This document shows positions 16,676 through 26,221 of a stretch of DNA of 64,000 nucleotides, one piece after another. The position numbers were made by a program, and so were the translations under genes. The first letter of the stretch is position 1. Each line of letters opens with the position of its first letter. Source of the stretch: Mesorhizobium sp. B2-3-12 (lineage in GTDB: Bacteria > Pseudomonadota > Alphaproteobacteria > Rhizobiales > Rhizobiaceae); assembly GCF_006442205.1 (NCBI RefSeq), contig NZ_VFVR01000007.1, forward strand, positions 303,923 to 367,922, read 5' to 3'. The notes under the pieces are model-generated. The model searched no databases, was not told where the DNA came from, and saw nothing but the letters and a program-made list of their open reading frames with translations.

Positions 16676-16959
16676 CTAAACATCGAAACAGAAAGCCCGC
16701 CGCGTGGCCTCGCGACGGGCCTCCGCTATGGGCGTAGCAACATCCAGTGGCATCGAAACCGCCTCATCGACGCTGCCGGTCTCCTCCTTGATCTCGGTAC
16801 TGCTGAGCCCGATGACCTTTGCGTCGACAAGAAGCTTCTGAATCGCCTCGGCAACCCATCGCGATCGCAAAATTGAGCCCCACTGCCGACATCAGGCGCA
16901 CAGCTGACACTGCGCCCTGCGCTGGCGAAGGTGAGATCCAGCAGCTTCATGACCGCCAT
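16676..16959 (-). pseudogene. Frameshifted small protein gene, family unknown
   Basis: Two strongly coding minus-strand pieces in different frames abut near 16860. The first, from 16959 or 16950, reads MKLLDLTFASAGRSVSCAPD. The second reads RWVAEAIQKLLVDAKVIG, EEVTGSVDEAV-like sequence and ends ATRRAFCFDV at TAG 16676. A single-base shift would join them into one ~93-residue protein. As it stands the gene is split, or the second half is translated from a TTG at 16870. No family recognised. Confidence 0.4.
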
Positions 16960-17064
16960 CCCTCGGGACAGGGATTTGCGTCGAGTTCATGCTTGCCGCG
17001 CCTTGTTTCGGTTAGCGATAGACACAAAGTGCCGCGTGGACAAAGTGGATCCTCGGGTAGCTTT

Positions 17065-17865
17065 ATGCGAGCAAAGCACTATGTAGCTCAGATGCCTGAC
17101 AACAACCACCAAAACCCACAGCTCTCACAGACCGCTGCCGAGCAGCTGGTTCAAAGTGTCGTCGACTACGCAATATTCATGCTCGACACGGAGGGAACGA
17201 TTCAGAGTTGGAACCCAGGTGCAGAGCGCATCAAAGGGTACACCGCTGGCGAGATCATCGGCGAACATTTCTCGCGTTTCTATACGGATGAGGATCGCGC
17301 CGCCGGAGTACCGGAAGCGGCGCTGAAGCAGGCGGCAACCGAGGGCAGATTTCACGCTGAAGGCTGGCGTGTGCGCAAGGATGGCAGGCGCTTCTGGGCA
17401 CTGGTGGTGATCGATCCTATTTCTGACAACGGAAAACTGGTTGGCTTCGCCAAGGTCACCCGCGATATCACGCACCATCATGAGATGCAGCGAGCGGCGT
17501 TGGAGAGCGAACGGCGCTTTCGGTTGCTGGTGCAAGGGGTGACGGACTACGCCATCTACATGATTGATCCAGAAGGGAAGATCACGAACTGGAACACCGG
17601 CGCCGAGCGGATTAAAGGCTACGGTGCCGCTGAGATTCTAGGCAAGCATTTTTCGATCTTCTATACGCCTGAGGATCAAGAGGCCGCGGTGCCGCTTCGC
17701 GTCCTTGAAACGGCGCGAAAGGAGGGCCGTTACGAGGCCGAAGGATGGAGAGTCCGCAAGGACGGGGCCATGTTCTGGGCAAACGTCATCGTCGACGCGA
17801 TTCATGACGATGGCGGCGAATTGATCGGCTTTGCAAAAATCACGCGCGATCTCACGGAACGACTA
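17065..17865 (+). pseudogene. Hybrid histidine kinase, 5' part (PAS-PAS), split by IS630
   Basis: 267 codons encoding two similar PAS domains, about residues 25-135 (VDYAIFMLDTEGTIQSWNPG) and 150-260 (VTDYAIYMIDPEGKITNWNT). Each has GAERIKGY and a GWRVRKDG block. Both are of the photosensor/PAS type common in rhizobial soluble kinases. ATG 17065 is used; 17092 is also possible. Reading continues ten codons into the IS and stops at 17907. Removing the IS and one copy of the target TA joins CTA (17863-17865) to GAA at 18921 in frame, giving an intact 662-residue PAS-PAS-kinase-receiver protein. The disrupted gene therefore cannot make its kinase as one chain. Confidence 0.9.
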
Positions 17866-17878
17866 GAGCGGGATGAAT

Positions 17879-18520
17879 CTAGGTTGGCGCATAGCCGGCT
17901 TCGATGAAGTAATTTCTGCATTCGATTGGAGTGACGGTGCCGAGGATTTGGCCGATGGCATCACAGACGGCCTCGACTGTTCGCCTGGCAGCCTTGCGCA
18001 GCCAATGCTTAAGTTTGGCGAAGAGCTTCTCGATCGGGTTGAGGTCGGGCGAGTATTTCGGCAGCAAGAACAGCCTGGCGCCGGCCGAGCGGATGGCGCG
18101 GCGCACGGCCTTGCCCTTGTGGGAACCGAGGTTGTCCATGATGACGATGTCGCCGGGTTCGAGTGTGGGAACCAGAACCTTGTCGACATAGAGCTGGAAA
18201 CGCTCCCCGTTGATCGGTCCGTCGATGAGCCATGGTGCATCGACGCGATCGTGGCGTAACGCCGCCAGGAAGGTCATAGTCTTCCAATGGCCGTGCGGCA
18301 CCTTGGCTTTGATCCTTTGGCCGCGTGGCGCCCATCCCCTGAGCGGCGCCATGTTGGTCTTGGTCCATGTCTCGTCGATGAACACCAGGCGGGAAGCATC
18401 GATGCGGTCCTGGTACTTGGCCCACTGTGCCCGCCGGTGCGCTACATCCGGACGATCTTGTTCAGCCGCGATCAGCGTCTTTTTTTGTGACTGAGCTTCT
18501 CGGCGTGGACGAACTCCCAC
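17879..18520 (-). CDS. IS630 transposase, catalytic part (orfB)
   Basis: DDE domain of the transposase: RLVFIDETW (first Asp), DIVIMDNLGSHKGK (second Asp) and PDLNPIEKLFAKLKHWL (Glu). It is probably not translated by itself: its real N-terminus is reached by -1 frameshifting from orfA at the A7G run, 18479-18486, after which it reads KKTLIAAEQDRPD. The ORF itself is open from 18520. All three catalytic acids are present, so it may still be active. Confidence 0.85.
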   Translation of the reverse strand: MGVRPRREAQSQKKTLIAAEQDRPDVAHRRAQWAKYQDRIDASRLVFIDETWTKTNMAPLRGWAPRGQRIKAKVPHGHWKTMTFLAALRHDRVDAPWLIDGPINGERFQLYVDKVLVPTLEPGDIVIMDNLGSHKGKAVRRAIRSAGARLFLLPKYSPDLNPIEKLFAKLKHWLRKAARRTVEAVCDAIGQILGTVTPIECRNYFIEAGYAPT

Positions 18521-18825
18521 ACCGACCGGTAATCGACCTTCAGGCCGCGCTCGCCAAGTTCGCCCACAAGACCGCGCAGCGTGAAATCAGCAGCCCGGCA
18601 GCGTACCAGCAGCCAGGCCCGATGCTCCCCGGCAATCTTCTTTGGCCTGTGCCCACCCATCTTGCCGGGCGCAAGACTGCTCGTCTTGCGCAAGCGGCTT
18701 ACCCATCGGATGACCGTGCTGATCCCAACCTCAAAGCGCACTGCCGCCTGCCGCCGCGACAGCCCCTCCCGCTCAACCGACGCAACAACCCGTTCGCGAA
18801 GATCCATCGAATAAGGCTTGCCCAT
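18472..18825 (-). CDS. IS630 transposase, DNA-binding part (orfA)
   Basis: 117 residues starting MGKPYSMDLRERVVASVERE, with a helix-turn-helix (LSRRQAAVRFEVGISTVIRW) and a second winged-helix part. It ends SHKKRR at a stop just past the run of seven A residues (minus strand; 18480-18486). The catalytic frame overlaps in -1 register, the usual arrangement for a fused OrfAB made by ribosomal slippage. Confidence 0.85.
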   Translation of the reverse strand: MGKPYSMDLRERVVASVEREGLSRRQAAVRFEVGISTVIRWVSRLRKTSSLAPGKMGGHRPKKIAGEHRAWLLVRCRAADFTLRGLVGELGERGLKVDYRSVWEFVHAEKLSHKKRR

Positions 18826-18920
18826 CCATGCTGACCTCCTTGCACCAGCAACAAGGTTGAATCAGATTTGCTCGCCTAAGGGAATCCGTCTTCGATTCAG
18901 CCTCAACTCATCCCGCTCTA

Positions 18921-20108
18921 GAATCTCAGCGGCAGCTGGAACAGTCCCGAGAGCAGTTGTTCCAGTCGCAGAAGATGGAAGCCATTGGACAACTGACGGG
19001 CGGCCTCGCGCATGACTTCAACAACTTGTTGACTGGAATCTCCGGAAGCCTGGACCTCCTGAAAACACGTTTGGCCCAAGGGCGGACTGATGAGCTTTCC
19101 CGCTACATCACGTCCGCTCAGGGCGCAGCGAAACGGGCCGCCTCCCTTACCCATCGGCTCCTGGCCTTTGCCCGAAGGCAAACGCTTGACCCGAAGCCAA
19201 CCAATGCAAATGATCTGATCACCGGCATGGAGGAAATGATCCGCCGCACGATCGGCCCGACGGTCGAAATGGAAACGGCACTTGCGATTGGCCTCTGGAC
19301 CACGATCTGCGATCCCAACCAGCTCGAAAACGCGATCCTCAACCTGTGCATCAACGCCAAGGACGCAATGCCGGACGGAGGGCGGCTTACGATTGAGACG
19401 GCGAACAAGTGGGTGGACGACCAAATCGCAAAGGAGCGCGACATGCGCCCTGGGCAATACGTTCAGGTTAGCGTGAGCGACACCGGGACCGGTATGCCGC
19501 CGGATGTTGTGGCTCGTGCATTCGACCCATTCTTTACCACCAAGCCGACCGGAGAAGGCACGGGACTTGGACTTTCCATGATTTACGGTTTTGTCCGCCA
19601 GTCCAACGGCCAAGTGCGCATTTACACCGAAGTCGAGAAGGGCACCACCGTAGCGCTTTATCTCCCGCGCCATTGGCTCAGTGGCAAGACAGGCGAAGAC
19701 GAAAATATTATGGCAGATGATCCTATGCCTCGGGGACTTGGCGGCACGGTGTTAGTCGTGGATGACGAGCCACTCATTCGAATGCTCATTAGCGAAGTGC
19801 TGGAAGATTCCGGTTATCGCATCATCGAAGCCGCTGATGGGGCATCCGGTCTAAAGGCTCTTCGTTCCGGGGAAAAGATCGATCTGCTGGTCACCGACGT
19901 GGGCCTGCCAGGAGGCATGAATGGGCGGCAACTTGCGGACGCCGCCCGAGAACTCCATACCGGTTTGAAGATACTCTTCATCACTGGCTACGCAGAGAAT
20001 GCCGCTGTTGGAAACGGGCATCTCGCTCCAGGCATGCACGTTCTCACCAAGCCGTTCGCAATGGAAAAGCTGGCGGCCAAGGTTACCGACATGCTAAAAA
20101 TCGACTAG
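18921..20108 (+). pseudogene. Hybrid histidine kinase, 3' part (kinase core plus receiver)
   Basis: 395 codons continuing the split kinase. HisKA has the phospho-acceptor in MEAIGQLTGGLAHDFNN; the ATPase has NAILNLCINAKDAM (N box), DTGTGMPP (G1) and GEGTGLGLSM (G2). A receiver domain follows (VLVVDDEPLIRML, then phospho-acceptor in LLVTDVGLPGG and a late TKPF). It lacks its sensory PAS domains because of the IS. A TTG at 18957 could start a kinase-receiver fragment, but no ribosome site supports it. Closely similar in plan to the intact kinase at 62023-63678. Confidence 0.9.
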
Positions 20109-20461
20109 AGGCCGTCGGCTACCTGGACCATCGTGTGCCGTATGGGGTGTCAGGCATCGTGGGCGCGATGTTGCCGATGTTCGTCCGCTGTCGCCCGCCC
20201 CGGACCGTTGGTCGATCAACCCAGTTGAGCGCGATCGGACTTGACAACGAAGTCGATCGCAGGCCCGAGCGACCAAACCGACGGGCGTCGCCGACTTCAA
20301 CGCAACAGAGCGACGCAGGCGAAATGCTGGCCAAGTTCCTCGCGATCTTGCTGATATGCCCGCCTCACTGCCGTCATTTGTTGACTCGGCTTCAGCCAAA
20401 GCGTAAGTCCAGCCTTATCGTCCACGTCCAGGGCGCATTGCTTGACCATAAGGCTTGAAAA
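20109..20461. other. 350-bp intergenic stretch, no gene seen
   Basis: Short frames on both strands only. Nothing in composition or motif suggests a gene. Confidence 0.4.
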
Positions 20462-20764
20462 ATGGACGACAAATACGCCAATGCGCGCGAGCATTTTTTC
20501 GCAGCAGTTCGCACGCTGGCGGCCTCTTCCGACCCCATACAAACGAGATTAATTGATGCAAACCTAAACGTGTTGCACGTGACTCTCGATGAGTTCGACG
20601 GTGACCGGGAGCTTAAGTTCAAGTTTGCCAAGATATTGGACTTACTGGCCGCCGACCAGGACAATATGGAAGCGGTCGCCATGGAGACGACCGCTCACAT
20701 GACGGACTTTGAAGCTGTGAAGGTCGCGGATCTGATCTGCGATTTTTACTACGAACTGACATAG
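20462..20764 (+). CDS. Hypothetical protein, 100 residues
   Basis: Reads MDDKYANAREHFFAAVRTLA and ends CDFYYELT; mainly helical, acidic, no signal or membrane segment. Codon choice is ordinary for this genome. No ribosome site of note precedes the ATG. I do not recognise the family. It stands alone between non-coding stretches. Confidence 0.6.
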   Translation: MDDKYANAREHFFAAVRTLAASSDPIQTRLIDANLNVLHVTLDEFDGDRELKFKFAKILDLLAADQDNMEAVAMETTAHMTDFEAVKVADLICDFYYELT

Positions 20765-21771
20765 TCCGAACGGGTTTTCCCGGGCGAAGAGATTGGTAGG
20801 ATCGTGGCGGGCGACCGCCGGGGGAGCCGCGCCAGCAACTCGGTGTTCAACCGACAGCCACGGACCCGACCCTTCCGACAACTTGGATGGCCAGCGGCAG
20901 TGCGTCAGGCCTCATCCGCGCGCGGCTAGATACAGATGCAGCGGAACCCGAAATTTCGCGCTGCGGGGAGATCGAGATGCGGCTAGCACAAATGTGCATG
21001 ACATCCGCGCGGCCAATGCCAAGCGCATCATGTGCGAAGTCGAATATTTGTTGGACAGGCTTGTACACCCCTGCCTGTTCGGCGGTGATCACCCTCGATG
21101 TCACTGGATGAATAGGATAGACGCAACTCTTCCATAGCCACCCTCAAGCCCTTCGCCGGCGACAGCGCTAAAAATTCACATCGACACGACCGAGAGCGTG
21201 GGGCATCGCCACGAGATGGGCCACGGTGTGTGTGGCCGCTGCACCTACGGTGTGTTCGTATTTGTCATAGACTCGGATGAGCCTGCTTGCTTCGACATCG
21301 CAGCTTGGGCGCCTCTCCAAGATAGCGTTGACTGCCTTGAGCAACCCTTCGTCCCACTGGACACTGGATAAGCGTGCTGTAGCAGTGCCATCCCGTTGGC
21401 ATCCCTCATCGATCACGACAACCGAGTGGCCATGCCACGGGCGCTCGGATAGGGTTCAGAACCGCGGCACTACGAAAGTCCTCGCTGAACGCGTTTTGCG
21501 ACGATCCACCTCTTTAAATGGATTTCGGATCAGCAGAGCGAGCCCTTACGTAACCGCATCACCGATCTCTGGATGTGCTCTGGCCCCTCATGTCGCCGAG
21601 AGACGCCTGTTTTGTGGAAACAAGTGTCCACGAGCCTCTTGGTCCCTCCCGATGTTTGAGCGCTTGGTCTATCGATCGAAGCTCACGCATCCAGCGCCAC
21701 GATTGGGATTCGCCACGGCGGCGCTTAAATCGGCGGCCGGATACCGCGCCTCACGGGTCATGCTGCATAAG
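20765..21771. other. 1-kb region without a convincing gene
   Basis: A minus-strand frame 21168-21416 (82 codons, GTG start) is open but has mixed codon use and no recognised family, so it is not called. The region leads into an IS3 remnant and looks like decayed DNA. Confidence 0.35.
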
Positions 21772-22097
21772 CTATTTCGTACGGCCCGCAATCGGGCTAT
21801 GAACCGCCTCCCGGTACAAGCATCCCAGCCGCATGGCGAGCTGCGCGACCGATTCCAAGGCCTTCAGGCGCTTGGCGTCCGACACGTCCATCCCGCCATA
21901 CTTCGCCTTCCAGTCATACAGCGTCGTCTTGGAGACCCCGTGCTTGTGGGCCAGACCGCCCGCCTTTGCACCCGCCTCGTGCTCGCGCAGACCGCGATGA
22001 TCTGCTCTTCCGTAAACCGCTTTCTCTTCATCAGTCCGTCCTTCAATCAAGGCCCGGACTCTAATCTCAGATGGAGGAAATTCTCAGTGGCAGGTCA
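21772..22097 (-). mobile_element. IS3-family remnant (orfA piece with frameshifts)
   Basis: From the minus strand, ATG 22031 begins MKRKRFTEEQIIAV, an IS3-type OrfA start. After a frameshift it continues in the 22050 frame as LREHEAGAKAGGLAHKHGVS and KYGGMDVSDAKRLKALE, then leaves the family sequence near 21860. The outer end is probably the CAGGTCA at 22091-22097, reading TGACCTG inward like an IS3 terminus. OrfB and the other end are missing. Confidence 0.75.
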
Positions 22098-22164
22098 GCT
22101 CGACAACAATATGCTCGGATGCAAAGCCCGCCGCGTCGATCGCCATGCAACTGGGCGACGTCGC

Positions 22165-23178
22165 TCATCGATTAGCGCTCGCCGATCGAGCAGAATCGGC
22201 AAAATAGATCTCGGTGACGCGGAAGCGACCGCCGATACGTTTGCACTGGACGATGACGTCGATCGAGATCCTCAGGAGATTTCGGACATCGTCGCGGTCG
22301 AGGTCCTGTCCGCCTTCGGATTCCTTGACGAGCAGCGTGAGCTGTTCAAAGGCGAGAGCGGGCGAATCCGCGTGCACCGTTGTTATCGAGCCGGGGTGTC
22401 CGGAGTTTATGTTGCGGATGTAATAGAATGCGGTGCCGTCACGCAATTCTTGCAGCAGCACGCGGTCGGGCCGCATGCGCAGACACGATTCGAGCAAGTC
22501 TTTAGCGCCGAGCTTTGCCAGTCCCTGACCGCCTTTGGAATAGAAGAGCCGGACATGGTTCGGCTGCGGAATCGCGAGCTCTGGCGTGTCCTCGATGCTG
22601 ATGAGCCGTTCGTCCTTCGGGATGTGCTGGATCAGGGCCTTGGAGAGCGTGGTCTTGCCGGAACCCGTGGCGCCGGAAATGATGATGTTCTTGCGCGCTA
22701 GAACCGCACCTTCGAGAAAGGCGCGATAGTGGCCGCTGCGATAAGTCGCCAGCAGCGGATCCTCGCCAGCCTTCTGATCGGTGCCGGCCACGACGGCTTC
22801 GAACAGGCCGCCAACCTCCATATCCGCCATCGACAGCGAAACCGATGATGGCTTGCGGATGGTGATGGAAACGGTGTTTCGTGTCGTCGCCGGCGGGATA
22901 ACAATCTGAATGCGTTCGTCATCCGGGAGGGTGGCGGACAGGAGCGGGCGGGTCTCATCGATGCCCTGGTTCGAGAAGCTGGCGACCGCCCTGGCAAGGC
23001 GCATCAGCTTGTCGAATGACAGGTCCGGCAGCTCATGGCGGTGCCAGCCTCCCGTTCCTTCCGTCAGCAACTCACCCGGGTGATTGATGACGACCTCATA
23101 GAGGCTCTTGTCCTTCAGGAAGCGATCGAGCGGAAGAAGCAGTTGGCGGACGACGCCGGCATCGGAGTTTTCTGCCAT
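22165..23178 (-). CDS. virB11: VirB11 traffic ATPase
   Basis: 337 residues; hexameric inner-membrane-associated ATPase of the type IV secretion system. The C-terminal domain has Walker A SGATGSGKTTLSKALI, the Asp box ERLISIEDTPEL, Walker B region RVLLQELRDGTA and the His box NSGHPGSITTVHADSP. The N-terminal domain covers about residues 1-150. Last gene of the virB operon, 8 bp after virB10. It powers pilus assembly and substrate transfer together with VirB4 and TraG. Confidence 0.97.
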   Translation of the reverse strand: MAENSDAGVVRQLLLPLDRFLKDKSLYEVVINHPGELLTEGTGGWHRHELPDLSFDKLMRLARAVASFSNQGIDETRPLLSATLPDDERIQIVIPPATTRNTVSITIRKPSSVSLSMADMEVGGLFEAVVAGTDQKAGEDPLLATYRSGHYRAFLEGAVLARKNIIISGATGSGKTTLSKALIQHIPKDERLISIEDTPELAIPQPNHVRLFYSKGGQGLAKLGAKDLLESCLRMRPDRVLLQELRDGTAFYYIRNINSGHPGSITTVHADSPALAFEQLTLLVKESEGGQDLDRDDVRNLLRISIDVIVQCKRIGGRFRVTEIYFADSARSASANR

Positions 23179-23186
23179 CCCCTACT

Positions 23187-24359
23187 CTATTTCCTAACCA
23201 GATCGGACTTCGGATAGAAGTCGCCCATCACCGCCCGATCGTAGATCGTGTTGCGCGGTTCAGTCACACGCAGCCGGTAGATCGTCGAGAAATCGAGATC
23301 GCGCGCCACGAAGATAGAAACTAGCGAACCCTGATGTTTCATCAGAGTCGGCGGAATGTTGATCGACTGTTCGACGGCGATCGCGGCCGCTTCCTTGCCG
23401 GCGCTTGTCGTGCCCTGCGCCTGGACATCGCTGCGCTGCAATTCCTGACCGGCGTAGGTCGCGACGTCGCCGACCACGGACAGGAGCAGCGCGCTCCCGA
23501 AGCGCTCCCACCAATGCGTATCGACGTAACCATCAAAACCTGCACGGCCAATCGCGTCGGTTGCTGGCGACGCCAGCGTGATGATGACGCCGGTCGGGGT
23601 TTTTGCGCGATTCCACAAAACCAACAGGCGGCCTTGCCCACGGCGCAGACCGCCGCGATACTCTCCGACGACCTGGGTGCCCTTCTCCATGAGCACCACA
23701 CGGCCATTGTCGGAGAGTACGTCACGGGTAATCACGCAGCTTGTAAAGCCCGGCTGGTCCGACGACAGCGCGGTTTCCAGCGCGCAGGGGATTGATGTGC
23801 CCATGGCAACGATGAAGTTGCGATTACCAAGATGGCCCGCTTTCGAACCCTCAAGGATCGTCGGCTTCAGCATGCGGTTGAAGCGCTGATCCTCGTTTTC
23901 GCCCTGCCCTCCTCCCCCAAGCAGGCCATCCACCGCAAGAAAGTTGGGGTCGGCGCTCGTTTCGGAAGCGCTCGACTGCCTGGCGCTGTTGCCGGTCCGG
24001 CCTCCACCAAACGCCATCACCGGCGCGCGTCTGGCGGCTTCGAGAAGTTTATCGGCTGCAGGCGCCTCAGCCGTCTCCAGGGCCGGCGTCGGCAGCTTGA
24101 TCTCAGGTACGGGGAGCGCCACCGGTTCGGGCTCCGCCCGCGCCGGTTCGAACTCCGTCGTCTGGCGGATCACCCCCGATCCCGGCTGCTCGGCTTCGTT
24201 CTTCGGCGTCTGCCGCATCGACCAAATGGCAAAACCCATGAAGGAGACAACCGCCAAGACGACCACCCCACGTTTGAGCAACGGATTGGTGTTGACCTTG
24301 CGGGCACCTGAGGTCTGGCCGCGTTCGCCGGGGATGTTCGTTTCGGTGGTTTCTGCCAT
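23187..24359 (-). CDS. virB10: VirB10 channel scaffold
   Basis: 390 residues. A short cytoplasmic tail, one membrane helix (VVVLAVVSFMGFAIW, about residues 31-47), a Pro/Glu-rich periplasmic linker (about 60-105) and the C-terminal TrbI/VirB10 beta-barrel with the antenna region (YVDTHWWERFGSALLLSVVG). It spans both membranes and senses ATP use. ATG 24359 is preceded by GGGGAGGG. It begins 11 bp after virB9. Confidence 0.96.
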   Translation of the reverse strand: MAETTETNIPGERGQTSGARKVNTNPLLKRGVVVLAVVSFMGFAIWSMRQTPKNEAEQPGSGVIRQTTEFEPARAEPEPVALPVPEIKLPTPALETAEAPAADKLLEAARRAPVMAFGGGRTGNSARQSSASETSADPNFLAVDGLLGGGGQGENEDQRFNRMLKPTILEGSKAGHLGNRNFIVAMGTSIPCALETALSSDQPGFTSCVITRDVLSDNGRVVLMEKGTQVVGEYRGGLRRGQGRLLVLWNRAKTPTGVIITLASPATDAIGRAGFDGYVDTHWWERFGSALLLSVVGDVATYAGQELQRSDVQAQGTTSAGKEAAAIAVEQSINIPPTLMKHQGSLVSIFVARDLDFSTIYRLRVTEPRNTIYDRAVMGDFYPKSDLVRK

Positions 24360-24370
24360 CTTGCCCTCCC

Positions 24371-25228
24371 CTACTGGCCAGCCGCCGGAACCTTCACCAC
24401 GCGCTCCACCGACGGCGATGTGGTATTGGTGCCGGGATCCACACCGACCGGCGAATAGGCCTCGTTGAAAATGCACAGCGTGTCGGAGCCGCGCCGCAGG
24501 ATGAACTTACGGCTGATCGCATGAACAAGAACGAGATCGCCCTGCACCGTCTTCGGCACTAGGCTCTCGGTTCCATCCGAATTCTCTATGTAAATTGCCG
24601 GCGTTTCCTGATTTCCGCTGAACGAGAACGTCGTGACCTTGCCGTTGTCGTAAGCCGCTTGCGGTTCGATGGCTGAACTGCCCTGCGCGGAATAGCGCCA
24701 GTTGCGCGGTCCATATTGTTCATGGATGCCAAGCACCTTGTCGGCATAACCAGCCTCTGCCGTTCGCTTGCGCGCCTCTTCCTTGAGCCGGCGCCGCTCG
24801 GCTTCATCGGCCGGATAGCGATATTTCACGTAGAAATAGGTGTTCTGCCCGGCGTCCACCGAGCCGTCGCGCACCACCAGTTCCATCTGATAGCTGCGCT
24901 TGGAGCCGTCCCGCCGCGTCGTCACCACGGAGATGTTCGTTGCCGGCTGGTTCTCGCGTGGTTTCAGAAACAGGATGTTCCCGGCCGGGGCGACTTCCCA
25001 AGCGACCGTGTTGCCGAGCGCGACATGAGCGATTTCTTCGTCGGTGGCGAACTCCACCTGGACGGACGAACGGATCGTGCCGACGATCCGGGTGATATTG
25101 TAAGGCTGATAACTGACGAAGCGCACGCGATTGTCCTGCTGTGCGCTGGCAGGAATTTCGAGTGCCGTAGCGGGTGGCATCGTCAGCACCACGACGACAG
25201 CCGCGGCGAAGAGAGTTCGTATGTTCAA
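24371..25228 (-). CDS. virB9: VirB9 outer-membrane core component
   Basis: 285 residues with a signal peptide (LFAAAVVVVLTMPPATALE) and the VirB9/CagX pattern: RVRFVSYQPYNITRIVG near the N-terminus and NWRYSAQGSSAIEP to IYIENSDGTE in the C-terminal domain that contacts VirB7. The start is TTG at 25228: GGAGG lies 7 bases before it and TTG overlaps the virB8 stop (TTGA), so translation is coupled. Part of the VirB7-9-10 outer-membrane ring. Confidence 0.95.
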   Translation of the reverse strand: MNIRTLFAAAVVVVLTMPPATALEIPASAQQDNRVRFVSYQPYNITRIVGTIRSSVQVEFATDEEIAHVALGNTVAWEVAPAGNILFLKPRENQPATNISVVTTRRDGSKRSYQMELVVRDGSVDAGQNTYFYVKYRYPADEAERRRLKEEARKRTAEAGYADKVLGIHEQYGPRNWRYSAQGSSAIEPQAAYDNGKVTTFSFSGNQETPAIYIENSDGTESLVPKTVQGDLVLVHAISRKFILRRGSDTLCIFNEAYSPVGVDPGTNTTSPSVERVVKVPAAGQ

Positions 25229-25896
25229 TTCAAAGCCTCCGGATCGGCTCGGTACTCGCTCACTACGAGCCCAAGCGGGTTCACCAACCGGTCGCTGGAG
25301 GAAATCGGGGCATTGGCATAGGAATAGGTGATCGTTGCAACCCAATGCGTGGTGCGAACATCTTCACCGCGCGTGATCGTGCGCGTGTAGCGAACGGAAA
25401 CGACATTGGTGTTGATGAGCGAGATCGACTTGATCCCGATGCGGGACGTCGCTGATCGGCCGTAAATGTTTTGCGGCGATTCCGGATTGCTGCCGCGATA
25501 GGCGGCCGCGAAACGTTGCTGCTCGGCGGTATTCGACATCAGCGATGCCGTGCGGAAATTCTCCTCCGCTTCCGACCAGGCGTAGCCCTCCCGCGCACGA
25601 ACGTATCGCGCCGCGAAATATTTGGTGACTTCCTCATCGTAGCTTCCGGCCGCTGACGACAGGGCCGACACCACGTCGACGATGCCCGTCGAGTTATCGA
25701 CGCGAACGACGAATGGCTCGACGGTCTTCAGCGGCGTCAGCGCCACCACGGCCGTCACTGACATGCAAGCGAGTACACTGGCAACCCCTGCCACGAACCA
25801 GGCAAGCCGACGGGAGCGTTCGGCCGAGGCCATCCGGTCCTGATCGAAGCGCCGCGCCTTGTCGAAATAATCCTTGAGACTGTCCGTCGTCACCAT
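25225..25896 (-). CDS. virB8: VirB8 inner-membrane assembly factor
   Basis: 223 residues. A cytoplasmic N-terminus (KDYFDKARRFDQDR), one membrane helix (about residues 30-55) and a periplasmic NTF2-like domain with SGYDEE-type and YGRSATSRIGIKSISLI segments typical of VirB8. It nucleates the channel. 5 bp after the lipoprotein gene and overlapping virB9. Confidence 0.95.
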   Translation of the reverse strand: MVTTDSLKDYFDKARRFDQDRMASAERSRRLAWFVAGVASVLACMSVTAVVALTPLKTVEPFVVRVDNSTGIVDVVSALSSAAGSYDEEVTKYFAARYVRAREGYAWSEAEENFRTASLMSNTAEQQRFAAAYRGSNPESPQNIYGRSATSRIGIKSISLINTNVVSVRYTRTITRGEDVRTTHWVATITYSYANAPISSSDRLVNPLGLVVSEYRADPEALN

Positions 25897-25901
25897 GCCC
25901 C

Positions 25902-26195
25902 CTACCCTGCCCGGCAGGCGGTGTGGGATCCGTCTTCATCGAACGAGGCGAAAGCCGCCGTCTCTATGGTAGGTTCAGCAGGCCGCTCGGCGAACGCGAG
26001 CGCGGCCTCACTGCCATCGGCAAGCGAGAATTGCTGCTTGTCCACCCCCGCCTTGCTCGCCTCCCAATCCCACATCGAGCGATTGAGGGGCCGTTTGGCA
26101 TAACCGTCGCATTTGGGTAGTGGGTGGCTGAGTGTGGCGCAGCCGGAGACGGCAGATAGCAGGCCAATCAGTGTGACAATTCGTACTGCACTCAA
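25902..26195 (-). CDS. virB7: VirB7-like lipoprotein
   Basis: 97 residues with a lipoprotein signal (TLIGLLSAVSGC, lipidated Cys19). The start is a TTG at 26195 preceded by the strong ribosome site GAGGAGAG, which decides it. Longer than the classical VirB7 (~55 residues), as in several rhizobial conjugation systems. Its place between virB6 and virB8 supports the role of stabilising VirB9 in the outer membrane. Assignment rests on position and lipobox, not on strong sequence conservation. Confidence 0.8.
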   Translation of the reverse strand: MSAVRIVTLIGLLSAVSGCATLSHPLPKCDGYAKRPLNRSMWDWEASKAGVDKQQFSLADGSEAALAFAERPAEPTIETAAFASFDEDGSHTACRAG

Positions 26196-26221
26196 TCTTT
26201 AACTCTCCTCGTGGCCTTGCG

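Larger units (their letters stand above)
17866..18918 (-). mobile_element. IS630-family insertion sequence, complete
   Basis: 1053 bp bounded by imperfect inverted repeats beginning GAGCGGGATGA at both ends and flanked by TA on each side (17864-17865 and 18919-18920), the target duplication of IS630/Tc1-mariner elements. It carries two overlapping transposase frames on the minus strand. The host gene is restored exactly in frame when the element and one TA are removed, so the insertion is recent. Confidence 0.92.

Noticed and set aside
21168..21416. 82-codon minus-strand frame with GTG start
   Set aside because: No ribosome site, mixed codon use and no recognised family; mentioned only as part of the gap.
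21277..22701. 474-codon plus-strand frame across the IS3 remnant and virB11
   Set aside because: It runs antisense to a clearly real virB11 and through decayed IS sequence; composition is not protein-like.
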